In this document: one piece after another, positions 10,413 to 19,359 of the stretch
Layout of the letters: each line of letters opens with the position of its first letter
Numbering within the stretch: the first letter of the stretch is position 1
Assembly: GCA_963798805.1 (NCBI GenBank)
Contig: CAWCVC010000010.1
Location: 434,001-498,000 of the forward strand
Origin: CAVZCK01 sp963798805
Lineage (GTDB): Bacteria > Pseudomonadota > Alphaproteobacteria > Rhizobiales > Rhodomicrobiaceae
DNA: 64,000 nucleotides
Direction: 5' to 3'
Translations under genes and position numbers: made by a program
Notes under the pieces: generated by a model
What the model was told of the DNA's origin: nothing
The model's input: the letters and a program-made list of their open reading frames with translations, nothing else
The model's database searches: none

Positions 10413-11171
10413 ATGAACCTCAAGCGCAAGCTCATGGGAATGGCGATCGCCAGCGCCGCCGCTGCCGCTGTCGTTATCCCCTCCTACGCCCAGAACGCCG
10501 AGACGTTCGACGCCAAGCAGAAGGATGCGATCAAAGCGATCGTCAGGGAATATCTCCTTGAGAAGCCCGAGGTGCTGAAGGAGGCCATCAACGAGCTCAA
10601 CAAGCGCCAGGAGGCCGCCGCAGCCGAGGAGCGCAAGAAGGCGCTGGCTCCGCTCTACAAGGATCAGACGCCGTTCAGCACTGGCGACGGCAAGATCACG
10701 CTCGTCGAATTCTTCGACTATAATTGTGGCTATTGCCGCAAGGCGTTCCACAACGTGCTCGACCTCTCGAAGGAAGAGAAAAACTTCCGCGTGGTGTTCG
10801 TCGAGTTCCCGATCCTGACGGAAGGGTCGCGCGTCGCCAGCGAGGCCGCGATCGCCGCCACCAAGCAAGGCAAATATTTCGAGTTCCACCGCGCGCTGAT
10901 CACCTATAACGGCCCGGTGAAGGCCGATACGGTGTTCAAGGTTGCCGCCGACGTCGGGCTCGACGTCGAAAAGCTGAAGAAGGACATGAAGGCGCCGGAG
11001 GTCAACGCACTCATCGAGAAGAACCTTCAGCTTGGCACCTCCATGGGCGTGCAGGGCACCCCGGCCTTCTTTATCGGCGACCAGGCCATTCCGGGCGCCC
11101 CGGATGACCTGAAGTCGATCATCAAGAGCGCCGTTGCCGAAATCCGCAAAAAAGGCTGCAGCATCTGCTGA
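10413..11171 (+). CDS. DsbA-family thiol:disulfide oxidoreductase
   Basis: Periplasmic thioredoxin-fold protein of 252 residues. The start at 10413 (MNLKRKLMG) is chosen because a clear signal peptide follows (about 1-26, ending SYAQN). Residues 30-80 form a charged helical N-terminal extension of the kind seen in ScsC/Com1-like proteins, where it can drive oligomerisation. The redox site is CGYC (Cys105, Cys108) and the cis-proline loop is GTPAF. It could act as an oxidase or as an isomerase; the sequence does not decide. It follows the M48 protease and precedes a strong terminator. Confidence 0.88.
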   Translation: MNLKRKLMGMAIASAAAAAVVIPSYAQNAETFDAKQKDAIKAIVREYLLEKPEVLKEAINELNKRQEAAAAEERKKALAPLYKDQTPFSTGDGKITLVEFFDYNCGYCRKAFHNVLDLSKEEKNFRVVFVEFPILTEGSRVASEAAIAATKQGKYFEFHRALITYNGPVKADTVFKVAADVGLDVEKLKKDMKAPEVNALIEKNLQLGTSMGVQGTPAFFIGDQAIPGAPDDLKSIIKSAVAEIRKKGCSIC

Positions 11172-11215
11172 CCATTGCCCCGCCACGGCTTTTCGGCAAT
11201 AGTCCGAGCCCATGA

Positions 11216-11245
11216 AATAAGGCCGCAAAGCTGCGGCCTTATTTG
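11216..11245 (+). terminator. Strong hairpin terminator after the DsbA-like gene
   Basis: A perfect 13-bp stem (11216-11228 with 11233-11245) closes a 4-base AAGC loop. The stem is GC-rich at the tip, and the 3' arm ends in TTATTT. It separates the M48/DsbA pair from aroQ. Confidence 0.85.
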
Positions 11246-11286
11246 CTTCGAGGCAGCCAGGAGTGCCGCATTAGCGGTTCCGATCC

Positions 11287-11745
11287 ATGAAACCGATTTA
11301 CGTCCTGAACGGCCCCAATCTCAATCTTCTCGGCTTGCGCGAGGCGCATCTCTACGGCTCCGAGACCCTCACCGACGTCGATGAGCGGCTCGCCCGGCGC
11401 GCCACGGCGCTCGGCGTTGCAATCGACTTTCGCCAGAGCAACCACGAAGGCGTGCTGATCGACTGGATCCACGAGGCCCGCGAAAAAGCCTCGGCTGTCA
11501 TCATCAACGCCGCCGGCCTCACCCATACCTCCGTGGCGCTGCTCGATGCGCTGCTCGCCTCGGGGCTGCCGGTCATCGAGGTGCATCTCACCAATATCTA
11601 CCGGCGCGAGCCTTTTCGGCATCACTCCTATATTTCTGCAGCCGCAACCGGAATTATTTGCGGATTAGGCCCGAAAGGCTACGAGCTGGCGCTTGACGCC
11701 CTCGCCGAGCGCCTCCAATCAGGTGGGAAAAGCCTTGACGTGTGA
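11287..11745 (+). CDS. aroQ: Type II 3-dehydroquinate dehydratase
   Basis: Converts 3-dehydroquinate to 3-dehydroshikimate, step three of the shikimate pathway, in the cytoplasm. At 152 residues it matches the small dodecameric type II enzymes. Visible signatures are NGPNLNLLG at 8-16, the flexible active-site loop with Arg18 and Tyr23, FRQSNHEG, INAAGLTHTS and HLTNIYRREPFR. It is followed within 15 bases by accB, the arrangement usual in alphaproteobacteria, so the three genes aroQ-accB-accC are probably one transcript. Confidence 0.96.
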   Translation: MKPIYVLNGPNLNLLGLREAHLYGSETLTDVDERLARRATALGVAIDFRQSNHEGVLIDWIHEAREKASAVIINAAGLTHTSVALLDALLASGLPVIEVHLTNIYRREPFRHHSYISAAATGIICGLGPKGYELALDALAERLQSGGKSLDV

Positions 11746-11760
11746 GGGGGACATAAGTCA

Positions 11761-12225
11761 GTGACGGGCGAAATGAACGGCAAGAACAAACACGATCTCG
11801 TCGATGAAGGGCTGATCAGAGGGCTGGCGGAGCTTCTCAACGAGACCGGCCTCAGCGAGATCGAGATCGAGCAGAAGGGGCTGCGCATCCGGATCGCGCG
11901 CAATATCATGGTTGCTGCTGCCGTCGCCGCGCCGCCGCCGGTGATCGCCGCAGCCGCCGCCCCGCCCGCAGCGAAAGAAGCCGACGAGCATCCCGGAACG
12001 CTGAAGTCGCCGATGGTCGGCACCGCCTATCGTGCACCCGAGCCGGGCGCGCCGGCCTTCGTCGAGGTCGGCTCCGTCGTCAAACAGGGCGACACCGTGC
12101 TGATCATCGAAGCCATGAAAACGATGAACCATATCCCGGCGCCGCGGCCCGGCACCGTCAAGGCCGTACTCGTCGAGAACGGTCAGCCCGTGGAATTCGG
12201 CGAGCCTTTGATCATCATCGAATGA
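11761..12225 (+). CDS. accB: Biotin carboxyl carrier protein of acetyl-CoA carboxylase
   Basis: Carries the biotin that shuttles CO2 between biotin carboxylase and the carboxyltransferase in fatty-acid synthesis. The start given is GTG at 11761; ATG at 11773 (MNGKNKHD) is an equally plausible start. An N-terminal helical region interacts with AccC, an Ala/Pro linker spans about 51-72, and the biotinyl domain ends the protein with the lysine in EAMKTMN (Lys120 from the GTG). Length (154) is normal. The accC start is 15 bases downstream. Confidence 0.95.
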   Translation: MTGEMNGKNKHDLVDEGLIRGLAELLNETGLSEIEIEQKGLRIRIARNIMVAAAVAAPPPVIAAAAAPPAAKEADEHPGTLKSPMVGTAYRAPEPGAPAFVEVGSVVKQGDTVLIIEAMKTMNHIPAPRPGTVKAVLVENGQPVEFGEPLIIIE

Positions 12226-12240
12226 GTGTCGCGGTGGGAT

Positions 12241-13582
12241 ATGTTCGATAAGGTTCTCATCGCCAATCGGGGCGAAATCGCATTACGGGTTCAGCGTGCC
12301 TGCAAGGAGCTGGGCATTCAGACAGTCGCCGTTCACTCCACGGCCGACGCCAATGCCATGCATGTCCGCCTCGCCGATGAAAGCGTCTGCATCGGTCCGC
12401 CGCCAGCCGCTCAAAGCTATCTGAATATCCCGGCATTGCTCGCCGCCTGCGAAATCACCGGCGCGGACGCGGTCCACCCCGGCTACGGCTTCCTTTCCGA
12501 GAATGCCCGCTTCGCCGAGATCCTCGAGGAGCACGATATCACCTTCATCGGTCCGACCTCGGAGCACATCCGGCTGATGGGGGACAAGATCAAGGCCAAG
12601 GAAACGGCTCAGAACTCTCGGCATACCGATCGTGCCGGGCTCGGAAGGCGCCGTCACCACCGATGCGGAAGCCGCCAAGATCGCCCGGCAGATCGGCTAT
12701 CCCGTTCTGGTGAAAGCGGCAGCCGGCGGCGGCGGACGTGGCATGAAGGTCGCCCGCAGCGAAGAGCAGTTGCCGGTCGCCCTCGCGACGGCGCGTGCGG
12801 AAGCCAAGGCCGCTTTCGGCGACGATGCTCTCTATATGGAGAAATATCTCACCAAGCCACGCCATATCGAGATCCAGGTGCTTGGCGACGGGCGCGGCAA
12901 TGCCATCCACATCGGCGAGCGCGACTGTTCGCTGCAGCGGCGCCACCAGAAGATCTGGGAAGAGGCGCCTTCGCCCGCCCTCAATGTCGGCCAGCGAGAG
13001 GAGATCGGCGCCAGAGTCGCCACCGCTATGAGCGAGATGGCCTATCGCGGCGTCGGCACGGTAGAATTCCTCTATGAGGACGGCGAGTTCTATTTCATCG
13101 AGATGAATACGCGGTTGCAGGTCGAGCATCCCGTCACCGAGATGGTCACCGGCATCGACCTCGTCATCGAGCAGCTTCGCGTGGCCGCCGGCTCGCCGCT
13201 GACACTCAAGCAGGAGGACGTCCGGATCGAGGGCCATGCCATCGAATGCCGGATCAACGCCGAGAACCCTGCGACATTCACGCCCTCACCCGGCCGCATC
13301 ACCTATTTCCATCCGCCCGGCGGGCTGGGAATTCGCGTCGACTCGGCCGTTTATGCCGGCTATTCCATCCCGCCGTTCTATGACAGCCTGATCGGGAAGC
13401 TCATCGTTCACGGCAAGACCCGCAATGAATGCCTGATGCGGCTGAGGCGCGCGCTTGGGGAATTCGTCATCGACGGCATCGAGACGACCATCCCGCTTTT
13501 CAACCGGCTGATCGTCGAGCCGGACATCGTCGACGGACTTTATGACATTCACTGGCTCGAAAACTATCTCGGAAAGCATTAG
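12241..13582 (+). CDS. accC: Biotin carboxylase subunit of acetyl-CoA carboxylase, frameshifted
   Basis: ATP-dependent carboxylation of biotin on AccB. The start at 12241 (MFDKVLIANRGE) matches the family. The first frame covers the pre-ATP-grasp domain to KAKETAQ, then becomes nonsense. The correct sequence resumes in the next frame as LGIPIVPGSEGA, so the join needs removal of one base near 12610. The second part contains the glycine-rich ATP loop (AAAGGGGRGM), catalytic EMNTRLQVEH and a complete C-terminal domain ending at 13582. Joined, the protein is about 446 residues, the normal size. AccC is essential for fatty-acid synthesis in most bacteria, so an error in the consensus is more likely than gene loss. 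Confidence 0.93.
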
Positions 13583-13630
13583 ACTATAGGCAATGTTAAC
13601 GGGCTCGAATTGCCGGGATAGCCGCCGAGC

Positions 13631-14323
13631 ATGGGATCGCACGCCAATCTTTCGATCGATATTACGCCGCAAGTGCTGTTGAAAGCCTATTCCTGCGGCA
13701 TCTTTCCCATGGCCGAAAGCGCGAACGATCCGACGCTCTATTGGATCGAGCCGGAGGAACGCGGCGTTCTGCCGCTCGACCGCGTCACGGTGCCCAAGCG
13801 GCTCGCCCGCACGATCCGTCAGGGAAAATTCGAGATCAAGGTCGACACGGATTTTCCCGGCGTCATTGCCGGCTGCGCCGCAGCGCGCCCCGGCCGGCGG
13901 ACGACCTGGATCAACAGACGCATCGCCGAGCTTTATGGCGAGCTGTTCGCCATGGGCTATTGCCACACCATCGAGGCTTGGCAGGACGGAAAACTCGTCG
14001 GCGGCCTCTACGGCGTGCACCTCGCCGGGGCGTTTTTCGGCGAGTCGATGTTCTCCACCGAACGCGACGCGAGCAAGGTGGCGCTGGTCTATCTTGCCGC
14101 GCGGCTCATCTATGGCGGTTTCAAGCTGCTCGATACGCAGTTCGTGACCGAGCATCTGCGGCAGTTCGGGGCGATCGAGATTTCACGCGCCGAGTTTCAC
14201 AAGCATTTGAGCGCAGCGCTCCAGGTTCATTCCGGCTTCCATGAATTGCCGCGCGACGTCTCGCCGGCCGGCGTCTTGCAACTGGTCAGCCAGACATCGA
14301 AGACCGGGTGCTCGACGCCGTGA
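13631..14323 (+). CDS. aat: Leucyl/phenylalanyl-tRNA-protein transferase
   Basis: Adds Leu or Phe from aminoacyl-tRNA to proteins with N-terminal Arg or Lys, creating N-degrons for ClpS/ClpAP. The 230 residues include the family signatures GIFPMAE at 24-30, the WxxP-like YWIEPEERGVLP, WINxxI, GGLYGV, GESMFS and LLDTQFVTEHL. It lies 48 bases after accC on the same strand and may be co-transcribed. Its last 97 bases overlap the 3' end of the DUF2155 gene on the other strand. Confidence 0.95.
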   Translation: MGSHANLSIDITPQVLLKAYSCGIFPMAESANDPTLYWIEPEERGVLPLDRVTVPKRLARTIRQGKFEIKVDTDFPGVIAGCAAARPGRRTTWINRRIAELYGELFAMGYCHTIEAWQDGKLVGGLYGVHLAGAFFGESMFSTERDASKVALVYLAARLIYGGFKLLDTQFVTEHLRQFGAIEISRAEFHKHLSAALQVHSGFHELPRDVSPAGVLQLVSQTSKTGCSTP

Positions 14324-14640
14324 AGCCCCGGGCTCTCGGCGAACATCCATCCCGTAAAGATCCGCTTCTTTGAATTGTCGAGCTGGGTTTCGTCGATCTC
14401 GACGAACGCCGAGGTCACCGGCTGCTCGGTCGGCGGGCGGGTATTGCACGCGCGCGGCGTGATCGTCAGCGGGCCGAATTTGCCGGTCTTGTTGATGGGG
14501 ATCTCGAGCGGCGAGATCTGCGCCGTGACCTTGTCGAGTGCCGCAAAGACCGCGATCTGATTCTTGATCTTTTGGGCGTGGCTTGCCGACGGCCAAAGAA
14601 TGGTCAGGGCCACGGCAAGAATGAGTATCCGCGTAGGCAT
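14227..14640 (-). CDS. DUF2155-domain exported protein
   Basis: Small exported protein of unknown function, 137 residues when started at 14640 (MPTRILIL), where a signal peptide (1-22, ending SHAQ) begins directly. The mature part has the DUF2155 pattern, with LDKVTAQ, a two-cysteine pair (ACNTRPP and LTSCKTP) likely to form a disulfide, and FTGWMFAESPGLHGVEHPV. The family is conserved in alphaproteobacteria, usually beside aat as here. The convergent 97-base overlap with aat means both C-termini are encoded by the same DNA. Confidence 0.85.
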   Translation of the reverse strand: MPTRILILAVALTILWPSASHAQKIKNQIAVFAALDKVTAQISPLEIPINKTGKFGPLTITPRACNTRPPTEQPVTSAFVEIDETQLDNSKKRIFTGWMFAESPGLHGVEHPVFDVWLTSCKTPAGETSRGNSWKPE

Positions 14641-15093
14641 CGGGCCTCGTTTGGGGTGAGATTGCCTGTTGACTGGCGTCACACTAAACCGCTTCGCGGA
14701 CGCATCAAGGCATTTCATGGAATTGGGGGCAAGAAGACCGCATCAGCCGCTTGCATACGATCCGATTACGTCGCGCGAGATCGATGCGCCGCAAGCGCAA
14801 CTGTTGCTCCGAAACATCAGCCATTAACGCTGTCGTGCTTTACTGCTGGCTGTGAGGGAGCAAATTGCTTGAAGTTGCGTGCTCCGAAGGTAGAGAATCC
14901 CCCCACGCGGTTACAAAGACATCATTCGTACTGGGTTTCTGATGCCAATCTGTGACGGCGAAAGCGCCTCGATGAGGCGCAAACGCGGACAGCCGAGTTC
15001 ACCCCAAACTTGGGGCATTCCCCGAGGGTGTATTCATTTTGACGAAGCCGTCACGCGGCGGCGCCTCCATCCCGATTGTAGCGATTGCGTGCG
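14641..15093. other. Intergenic region between DUF2155 gene and glycosyltransferase
   Basis: About 450 bases without a credible gene. It should hold divergent promoters for DUF2155 (minus) and the glycosyltransferase (plus). A small inverted repeat, CCCCAA at 15002-15007 with TTGGGG at 15010-15015, is the only structure I noticed. The base composition from about 14830 to 14950 is AT-richer than its surroundings, which fits a promoter zone. Confidence 0.4.
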
Positions 15094-15975
15094 ATGAGAG
15101 TAGTCGTAGTCATCCCTACAATCGGGCGCAGAGAGCTTCTGCCGAAGCTCTTGGCTCACCTGGAGGACCAGATCCGGCCGCCGGACGAGGTGATCATCTC
15201 GGCGCCGGATGAAAGCCATGTCGGCCCGTTCGAGAGCCGGCGTTTCACGGTTTCCAACGTTTTCGGAAGGAGGGGCCTGTGTGCGCAACGCAATCAGGCT
15301 CTCGAGCAAGCCCTTCCACGCTCGGATATCATTACCTTTTTCGACGACGATTTTCTGCCTGCGACCAACTATCTTGAGCGGCTCGAGCGGGCTTTTATCG
15401 AAAATCCGGATTGCGTGGTGATCAGGGGCGATGCAGCCTATGATGGCGCCACGGGGCCGGGCTACAGCTTCGACGAAGGGCTCTCTCTCCTCCGGCAGCT
15501 TGAAGAGGAGCGCAAAGACAAGCAGCTCGAAACGCTCGTGCTAGATCAGCAAGGCGCCTATGGCTGCAACATGTCGATCCGATCGGCGACCGTCGGCTCT
15601 CTTCGGTTCGACGAGCGCCTGCCGCTTTACGGCTGGCAGGAGGACATCGATTTCACCAGCCAGTTGCGGGCGCGCGGGCGCGTAGTCGAGATGAGAGCGC
15701 TTTACGGCGTGCATCTGGCGACGAAATCGGGCCGGATCAACGGTATCCGCTTCGGCTATTCACAGGTTGCGAACGCCGTTTACCTGGTCCGGAAGGGAAC
15801 GGTGCCGGCGGGCTTTGCATACAAGCTAATGGCGCGTAATATTGCGGCCAATGCCATAAAGAGCATACGTCCCGAGCCTTATGTCGACCGGTTCGGACGC
15901 CTGAGAGGCAACCTGCTCGCCGCCTATCACGTTCTGCGAGGGCGCATCGAGCCGGAATATATACTTAAGCTTTAA
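15094..15975 (+). CDS. Family 2 glycosyltransferase
   Basis: GT-A fold transferase of 293 residues from ATG at 15094 (MRVVVVIPT); a TTG at 15085 would add three residues. Donor-site features are the N-terminal VVIPTIGR strand and turn, the DDD motif (FFDDDFLP) that binds the metal and nucleotide sugar, and a second acidic region GWQEDIDF typical of the acceptor/base loop. There are no membrane helices, so it acts at the cytoplasmic face. It lies 35 bases ahead of the ExoF-like gene, pointing to extracellular polysaccharide synthesis. Sugar and acceptor are unknown. Confidence 0.85.
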   Translation: MRVVVVIPTIGRRELLPKLLAHLEDQIRPPDEVIISAPDESHVGPFESRRFTVSNVFGRRGLCAQRNQALEQALPRSDIITFFDDDFLPATNYLERLERAFIENPDCVVIRGDAAYDGATGPGYSFDEGLSLLRQLEEERKDKQLETLVLDQQGAYGCNMSIRSATVGSLRFDERLPLYGWQEDIDFTSQLRARGRVVEMRALYGVHLATKSGRINGIRFGYSQVANAVYLVRKGTVPAGFAYKLMARNIAANAIKSIRPEPYVDRFGRLRGNLLAAYHVLRGRIEPEYILKL

Positions 15976-16010
15976 GCGTGTCCGTAGAGTGACCACGGGG
16001 AGTTAAATTC

Positions 16011-17345
16011 ATGAGATTGTCCGTTCGGCAATTGAGCGCCCGTCTTCTTCGATTTTTGCCGGGGCACCGGACCCAAGCCGTGGTCTTCACCATTTTCCTT
16101 GTCCTGCTTGGCTTCGGCCCGGCATCGGCGGGTCCCTACAAGCTTGGCCCACAAGACAAATTGCGCCTCCGGGTCTATGAATGGCGCGCACAGGTCGGCG
16201 AGGTGTATGAATGGACCGCGCTCAACGGCGATTTCGTGATCGCGAGTTCGGGCATGGTCTCTTTGCCGCTCATCGGCGAGATCAACGCCGCAGGCCGCAC
16301 GACCAGCGAACTGGCGGAGGCCATTTCTCAGCAGATGGTCGAGCAGATCAAGCTGCGCCTGCCGCCCAAGGTCGCCGTCGAAATTGCCGAGTACCGGCCA
16401 TTCTACATCGTCGGCGCGGTGGCCAAGCCCGGCGCCTATCCTTACCAGCCAGGATTGACCGTGTTGCGCGCTCTCAGCCTAGCCGGTGGTCTGCCACGGC
16501 CGCAGGACGACAATCCGCTGCGTTTGGGCCGCGAGGTCATAACCGGCAAGGGCACGGTCAAACAACTTTCACTCAAAGCCAACCAGTTGCTCGCCACGAA
16601 GGCCCGGCTCCAGGCTGAGCAGAAGCAGGCCAGCGAGATCACCTTTCCGGACGAGCTGGTGAAGGCGAAAGGCAACCCCGAGATGGCTCGAATCCTCGCA
16701 CAGGAAGAGAGCATCTTCACGGCGCGGCGCACGGCGCTGACGACACAGATCGCCACGCTCAAGCGGTTGAAGACCTATCTCGTCAGCCAGGTCAAATCCT
16801 TGCAGGACCAGGTAAAATTGAAAGCCAGCGAGCTTTCTATCGTGCTGAAGGAGCTTGGGAACGTCTCAACGCTCGTACAGAAGGGGTTGTCCATCTCAAG
16901 CCGCGAATTCGGGCTTGAGCGGCTGAAGGCCGAGCTTTCGAGCGAGCAATTGCGCCTCGAGACCGAAGTCCTGCGGGCTCAGCAGGAGATCAGCCGGACC
17001 GATGTGGCGATCGATGAGGCACAAAACAACCGGGCGATGGAGGTCGCCACGCAGCTTCGCACCACCGAGGCTGAGTTGGACGATGCCATAACGCGATATA
17101 AGACCGAGGAGAAGCTGCTTTACGACAGCGAGGTGGTCTATCCGCGTCTCTTGACCACCCGCCGCCAAAAGTCCCAGGAGGACGAGCCGAAATACACCAT
17201 TGTCAGAGTGTCGGACGGCAAGCAGCAGGATATTGCCGGCGACGAGCTGACCGAGGTGCTGCCCGGCGATACCCTCAAGGTCGAGCTCCCGATGCCGGAT
17301 AGCCTGTCCGCAATCCTGGCGCCTCAGCCGGAAGCGATACGCTGA
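16011..17345 (+). CDS. Polysaccharide export outer-membrane/periplasmic protein (ExoF-like)
   Basis: Exported protein of 444 residues. An N-terminal hydrophobic segment (about 22-41, ending ASAG) is the signal peptide. A Poly_export domain starts with YKLGPQDKLRLRVYEW (about 43-130), and an SLBB-type segment follows (about 130-190, VVAKPGAYPYQPG with minor change). Residues about 195-370 are a long coiled coil, and a short C-terminal SLBB-like domain (VLPGDTLKVELP) ends it. This layout matches ExoF of rhizobial succinoglycan systems. No lipobox is evident. Only the glycosyltransferase upstream accompanies it; polymerase, flippase and co-polymerase genes are not in this window. Confidence 0.85.
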   Translation: MRLSVRQLSARLLRFLPGHRTQAVVFTIFLVLLGFGPASAGPYKLGPQDKLRLRVYEWRAQVGEVYEWTALNGDFVIASSGMVSLPLIGEINAAGRTTSELAEAISQQMVEQIKLRLPPKVAVEIAEYRPFYIVGAVAKPGAYPYQPGLTVLRALSLAGGLPRPQDDNPLRLGREVITGKGTVKQLSLKANQLLATKARLQAEQKQASEITFPDELVKAKGNPEMARILAQEESIFTARRTALTTQIATLKRLKTYLVSQVKSLQDQVKLKASELSIVLKELGNVSTLVQKGLSISSREFGLERLKAELSSEQLRLETEVLRAQQEISRTDVAIDEAQNNRAMEVATQLRTTEAELDDAITRYKTEEKLLYDSEVVYPRLLTTRRQKSQEDEPKYTIVRVSDGKQQDIAGDELTEVLPGDTLKVELPMPDSLSAILAPQPEAIR

Positions 17346-17558
17346 TCGGGATCGCTGGCTCGCTGGCGGCGCGCAGTTGCGACGCCGAGATCGGCTATTC
17401 GAAAAGCTCCTTCCCGCCGCCTGGGTGGCGATGGCGGCTGCCGCCATTCCAAACCGCATCCAACTGAACTGCCGGTTGTAGAGCCGGTCGCAAATCGGCA
17501 ACATTGGGCCAGTGATGGCGGGCGAACCGCCTGCCCCGGTGCTTAGGAGGAGATGCCC

Positions 17559-18196
17559 ATGGCCGATCGGTTGCCGCTATTGCTCTGACGACGATTTAGG
17601 TGCCCGATCTGACACACGACGAGACGATGGCGGCGATGGCGGCGCGCGTGCTGGCGGGAGCGCCGGAGCGGTTCGCCTTATGCGGCCTGTCCATGGGCGG
17701 CTATCTCGCGCTTGAAATCATGCGGCAGGCTCCGGCGCGGATCGACCGGCTGGCGCTGCTCGACACCCAGGCCCGGGCCGACAGCCAGGAGGCTTGCGAG
17801 CGGCGGCTTTCGCTTATGGCGCTGGCGGAGCACAGCGGGTTGGCCGATGTCGTGGCGCGGCTGCTGCCGCTCCTCGTGCACCCCGACGGCCTCACCGACG
17901 AGCATCTCACGAGCAACATTCGCAGCATGGCCGAAGGCGTTGGCAAAGATGGGTTCCTGCGCCAGCAGCGCGCAATCCTGAGCCGGATCGACAGCCGTCC
18001 GTCCCTCGCGGCGATCGCCTGTCCGACGCTCGTTCTGTGCGGCCGCGATGATGCCCTGACCCCTCGCGACTTGCATGAGGAGATTGCGGCCGCCATCCCC
18101 AATGCGACCCTCGTCGTGCTGCCGCGCTGCGGCCACCTCAGCCCGCTGGAGCAGCCTGCGGTCGTGACGGCGCAGTTGCGGATCTGGCTTGGCTGA
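17559..18196 (+). pseudogene. Alpha/beta hydrolase with damaged N-terminus
   Basis: A good ribosome site (AGGAGG at 17546-17551) precedes ATG 17559, which reads MADRLPLLL and then stops at 17585. A different frame beginning with GTG at 17600 carries the rest of an alpha/beta hydrolase: VPDLTHDET, the nucleophile elbow GLSMGG, an acid region LVLCGRDDALTP and the catalytic His (RCGHLSPLEQP). The missing piece is the first two strands and the oxyanion loop that normally lie between those two stretches, around 35-40 residues. An internal deletion that also shifts the frame explains this best. A shortened protein from GTG 17600 (198 residues) could be made but would lack part of the core sheet. 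Confidence 0.7.
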
Positions 18197-18397
18197 GATC
18201 GGGCCGGCGATCAATTATCGGTGATCGCGAATTGCCGCGCGCGCCATGCCGAATGAGACATAGCGCCAGCATTAACGCCCCGGCGTCGCGGCCATGCCGG
18301 TATTCACAATGCCTAATTATCGCCTAGAGCCCTTGTTACGGCTCGCATACGCGGCATTGAAGGTCGAACGCGGCCTGCCACCAACGGGGGATAAAAC

Positions 18398-18964
18398 ATG
18401 CGAATGATCTGGCGAAGAACAGCGATGGTGTTCGCTTTTGCTTGGCTCGTAACATCTATGGCCGTCATCTCGGCCGAGAAGGCCGAGGCGAGTTCCGCCG
18501 AGGAAATCAACGCGGCCGTCCACGGCACGCTCAGAGACTTCTTTCATCAGGTTCATGGATCGCGCGAGCTTGTCGCCAGATCAGCCGGGGTTCTGGTCTT
18601 TCCGACCGTGATTAAGGCCGGATTCTGGGTCGGCGGCGAATATGGCGAAGGCGCTCTCCTCAGCCGCGGCCGGACCATCGACTATTACAATACCGTTTCC
18701 GCCTCGGTCGGGTTTCAGCTCGGCGCGCAGGCGCGGTCGGTGATCATCGTCTTCATGACCCCCGAAGCTTTGCATGCCTTCCGGGGCGTCGACGGCTGGA
18801 AAGTCGGTGTGGACGGCTCCGTAGCCCTCATCAATGTCGGTGTCGGCGCCTCGATCGACAGCACCAGGATCACCAACCCGATCGTCGGCTTCATCTTCGA
18901 TGGGAAGGGCCTCATGTACAATCTGACCCTCGAAGGCTCGAAGATCAGCCGGATTTACCGCTAG
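18398..18964 (+). CDS. SYLF-domain (YSC84-type) exported protein
   Basis: 188 residues: a signal peptide at 1-31 (ending AEASS) followed by a SYLF domain, a fold that binds phosphoinositides in eukaryotes and whose role in bacteria is unclear. Visible signatures are LVFPTVIKAGFWVGGEYGEG, YYNTVSASVGFQLGAQ, a conserved IIVFMT strand and VDGSVALINVGVG. It stands alone on the plus strand, and its last 20 bases overlap the end of a decayed minus-strand gene. Confidence 0.85.
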   Translation: MRMIWRRTAMVFAFAWLVTSMAVISAEKAEASSAEEINAAVHGTLRDFFHQVHGSRELVARSAGVLVFPTVIKAGFWVGGEYGEGALLSRGRTIDYYNTVSASVGFQLGAQARSVIIVFMTPEALHAFRGVDGWKVGVDGSVALINVGVGASIDSTRITNPIVGFIFDGKGLMYNLTLEGSKISRIYR

Positions 18965-19359
18965 GAGGCGAGGCCGGTGGGCGCCGGTCGCCGAGCGATC
19001 GCTCGATCAGCGGGACAAGTTCACGCAACCGCCAAGCTTTGCCCGCGGCCCCTTTTTCATGCAACTCGTGGAGCTCGCGGACCGCAAACTCGTCGGCAGG
19101 GATGATCACCTCGGGTTTCCATGCGCGAACCGCGTCGGCGACAGATTTTCGCGGAAACAGCCGCTTGAATGCGAAGGTTCGTTCGGCAGGCGAGATAGTT
19201 TCCTCGCGGCGCGAGACCTGCGACCCGCCATCCCGAAACTCTCAGCTCCCCGGCAAGACGTGCGCCGTCCACCCAGTTCTCGCAGGAAAAAACGATCGCC
19301 GCGCCCCTGCAATCATGCTCTTGCACGAGAGAGGTCGGCTCCGGGGCCTGAAGGAACAT
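18945..19359 (-). pseudogene. ATP-grasp protein fragment, frameshifted
   Basis: From 19359 (MFLQAPEP, preceded by a G-rich ribosome-site candidate) the minus strand reads FSCENWVDGARLAGEL and GWRVAGLAPRG, like the N-terminal Rossmann part of ATP-grasp ligases. Near 19195 the frame changes, and the adjacent frame continues as ERTFAFKRLFPRKSVADA, PEVIIPADEFAVREL and LIERSLGD before a stop at 18945. Joined it would be about 138 residues, only the pre-ATP-grasp domain; whole relatives have 350-450. So it is both frameshifted and truncated, and very likely not functional as a ligase. The family assignment rests on pattern recognition. Confidence 0.45.

Noticed and set aside
12600..12640. Programmed ribosomal frameshift in accC
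   Set aside because: No slippery heptamer with a downstream structure is visible, and the same kind of one-base shift recurs in unrelated genes.
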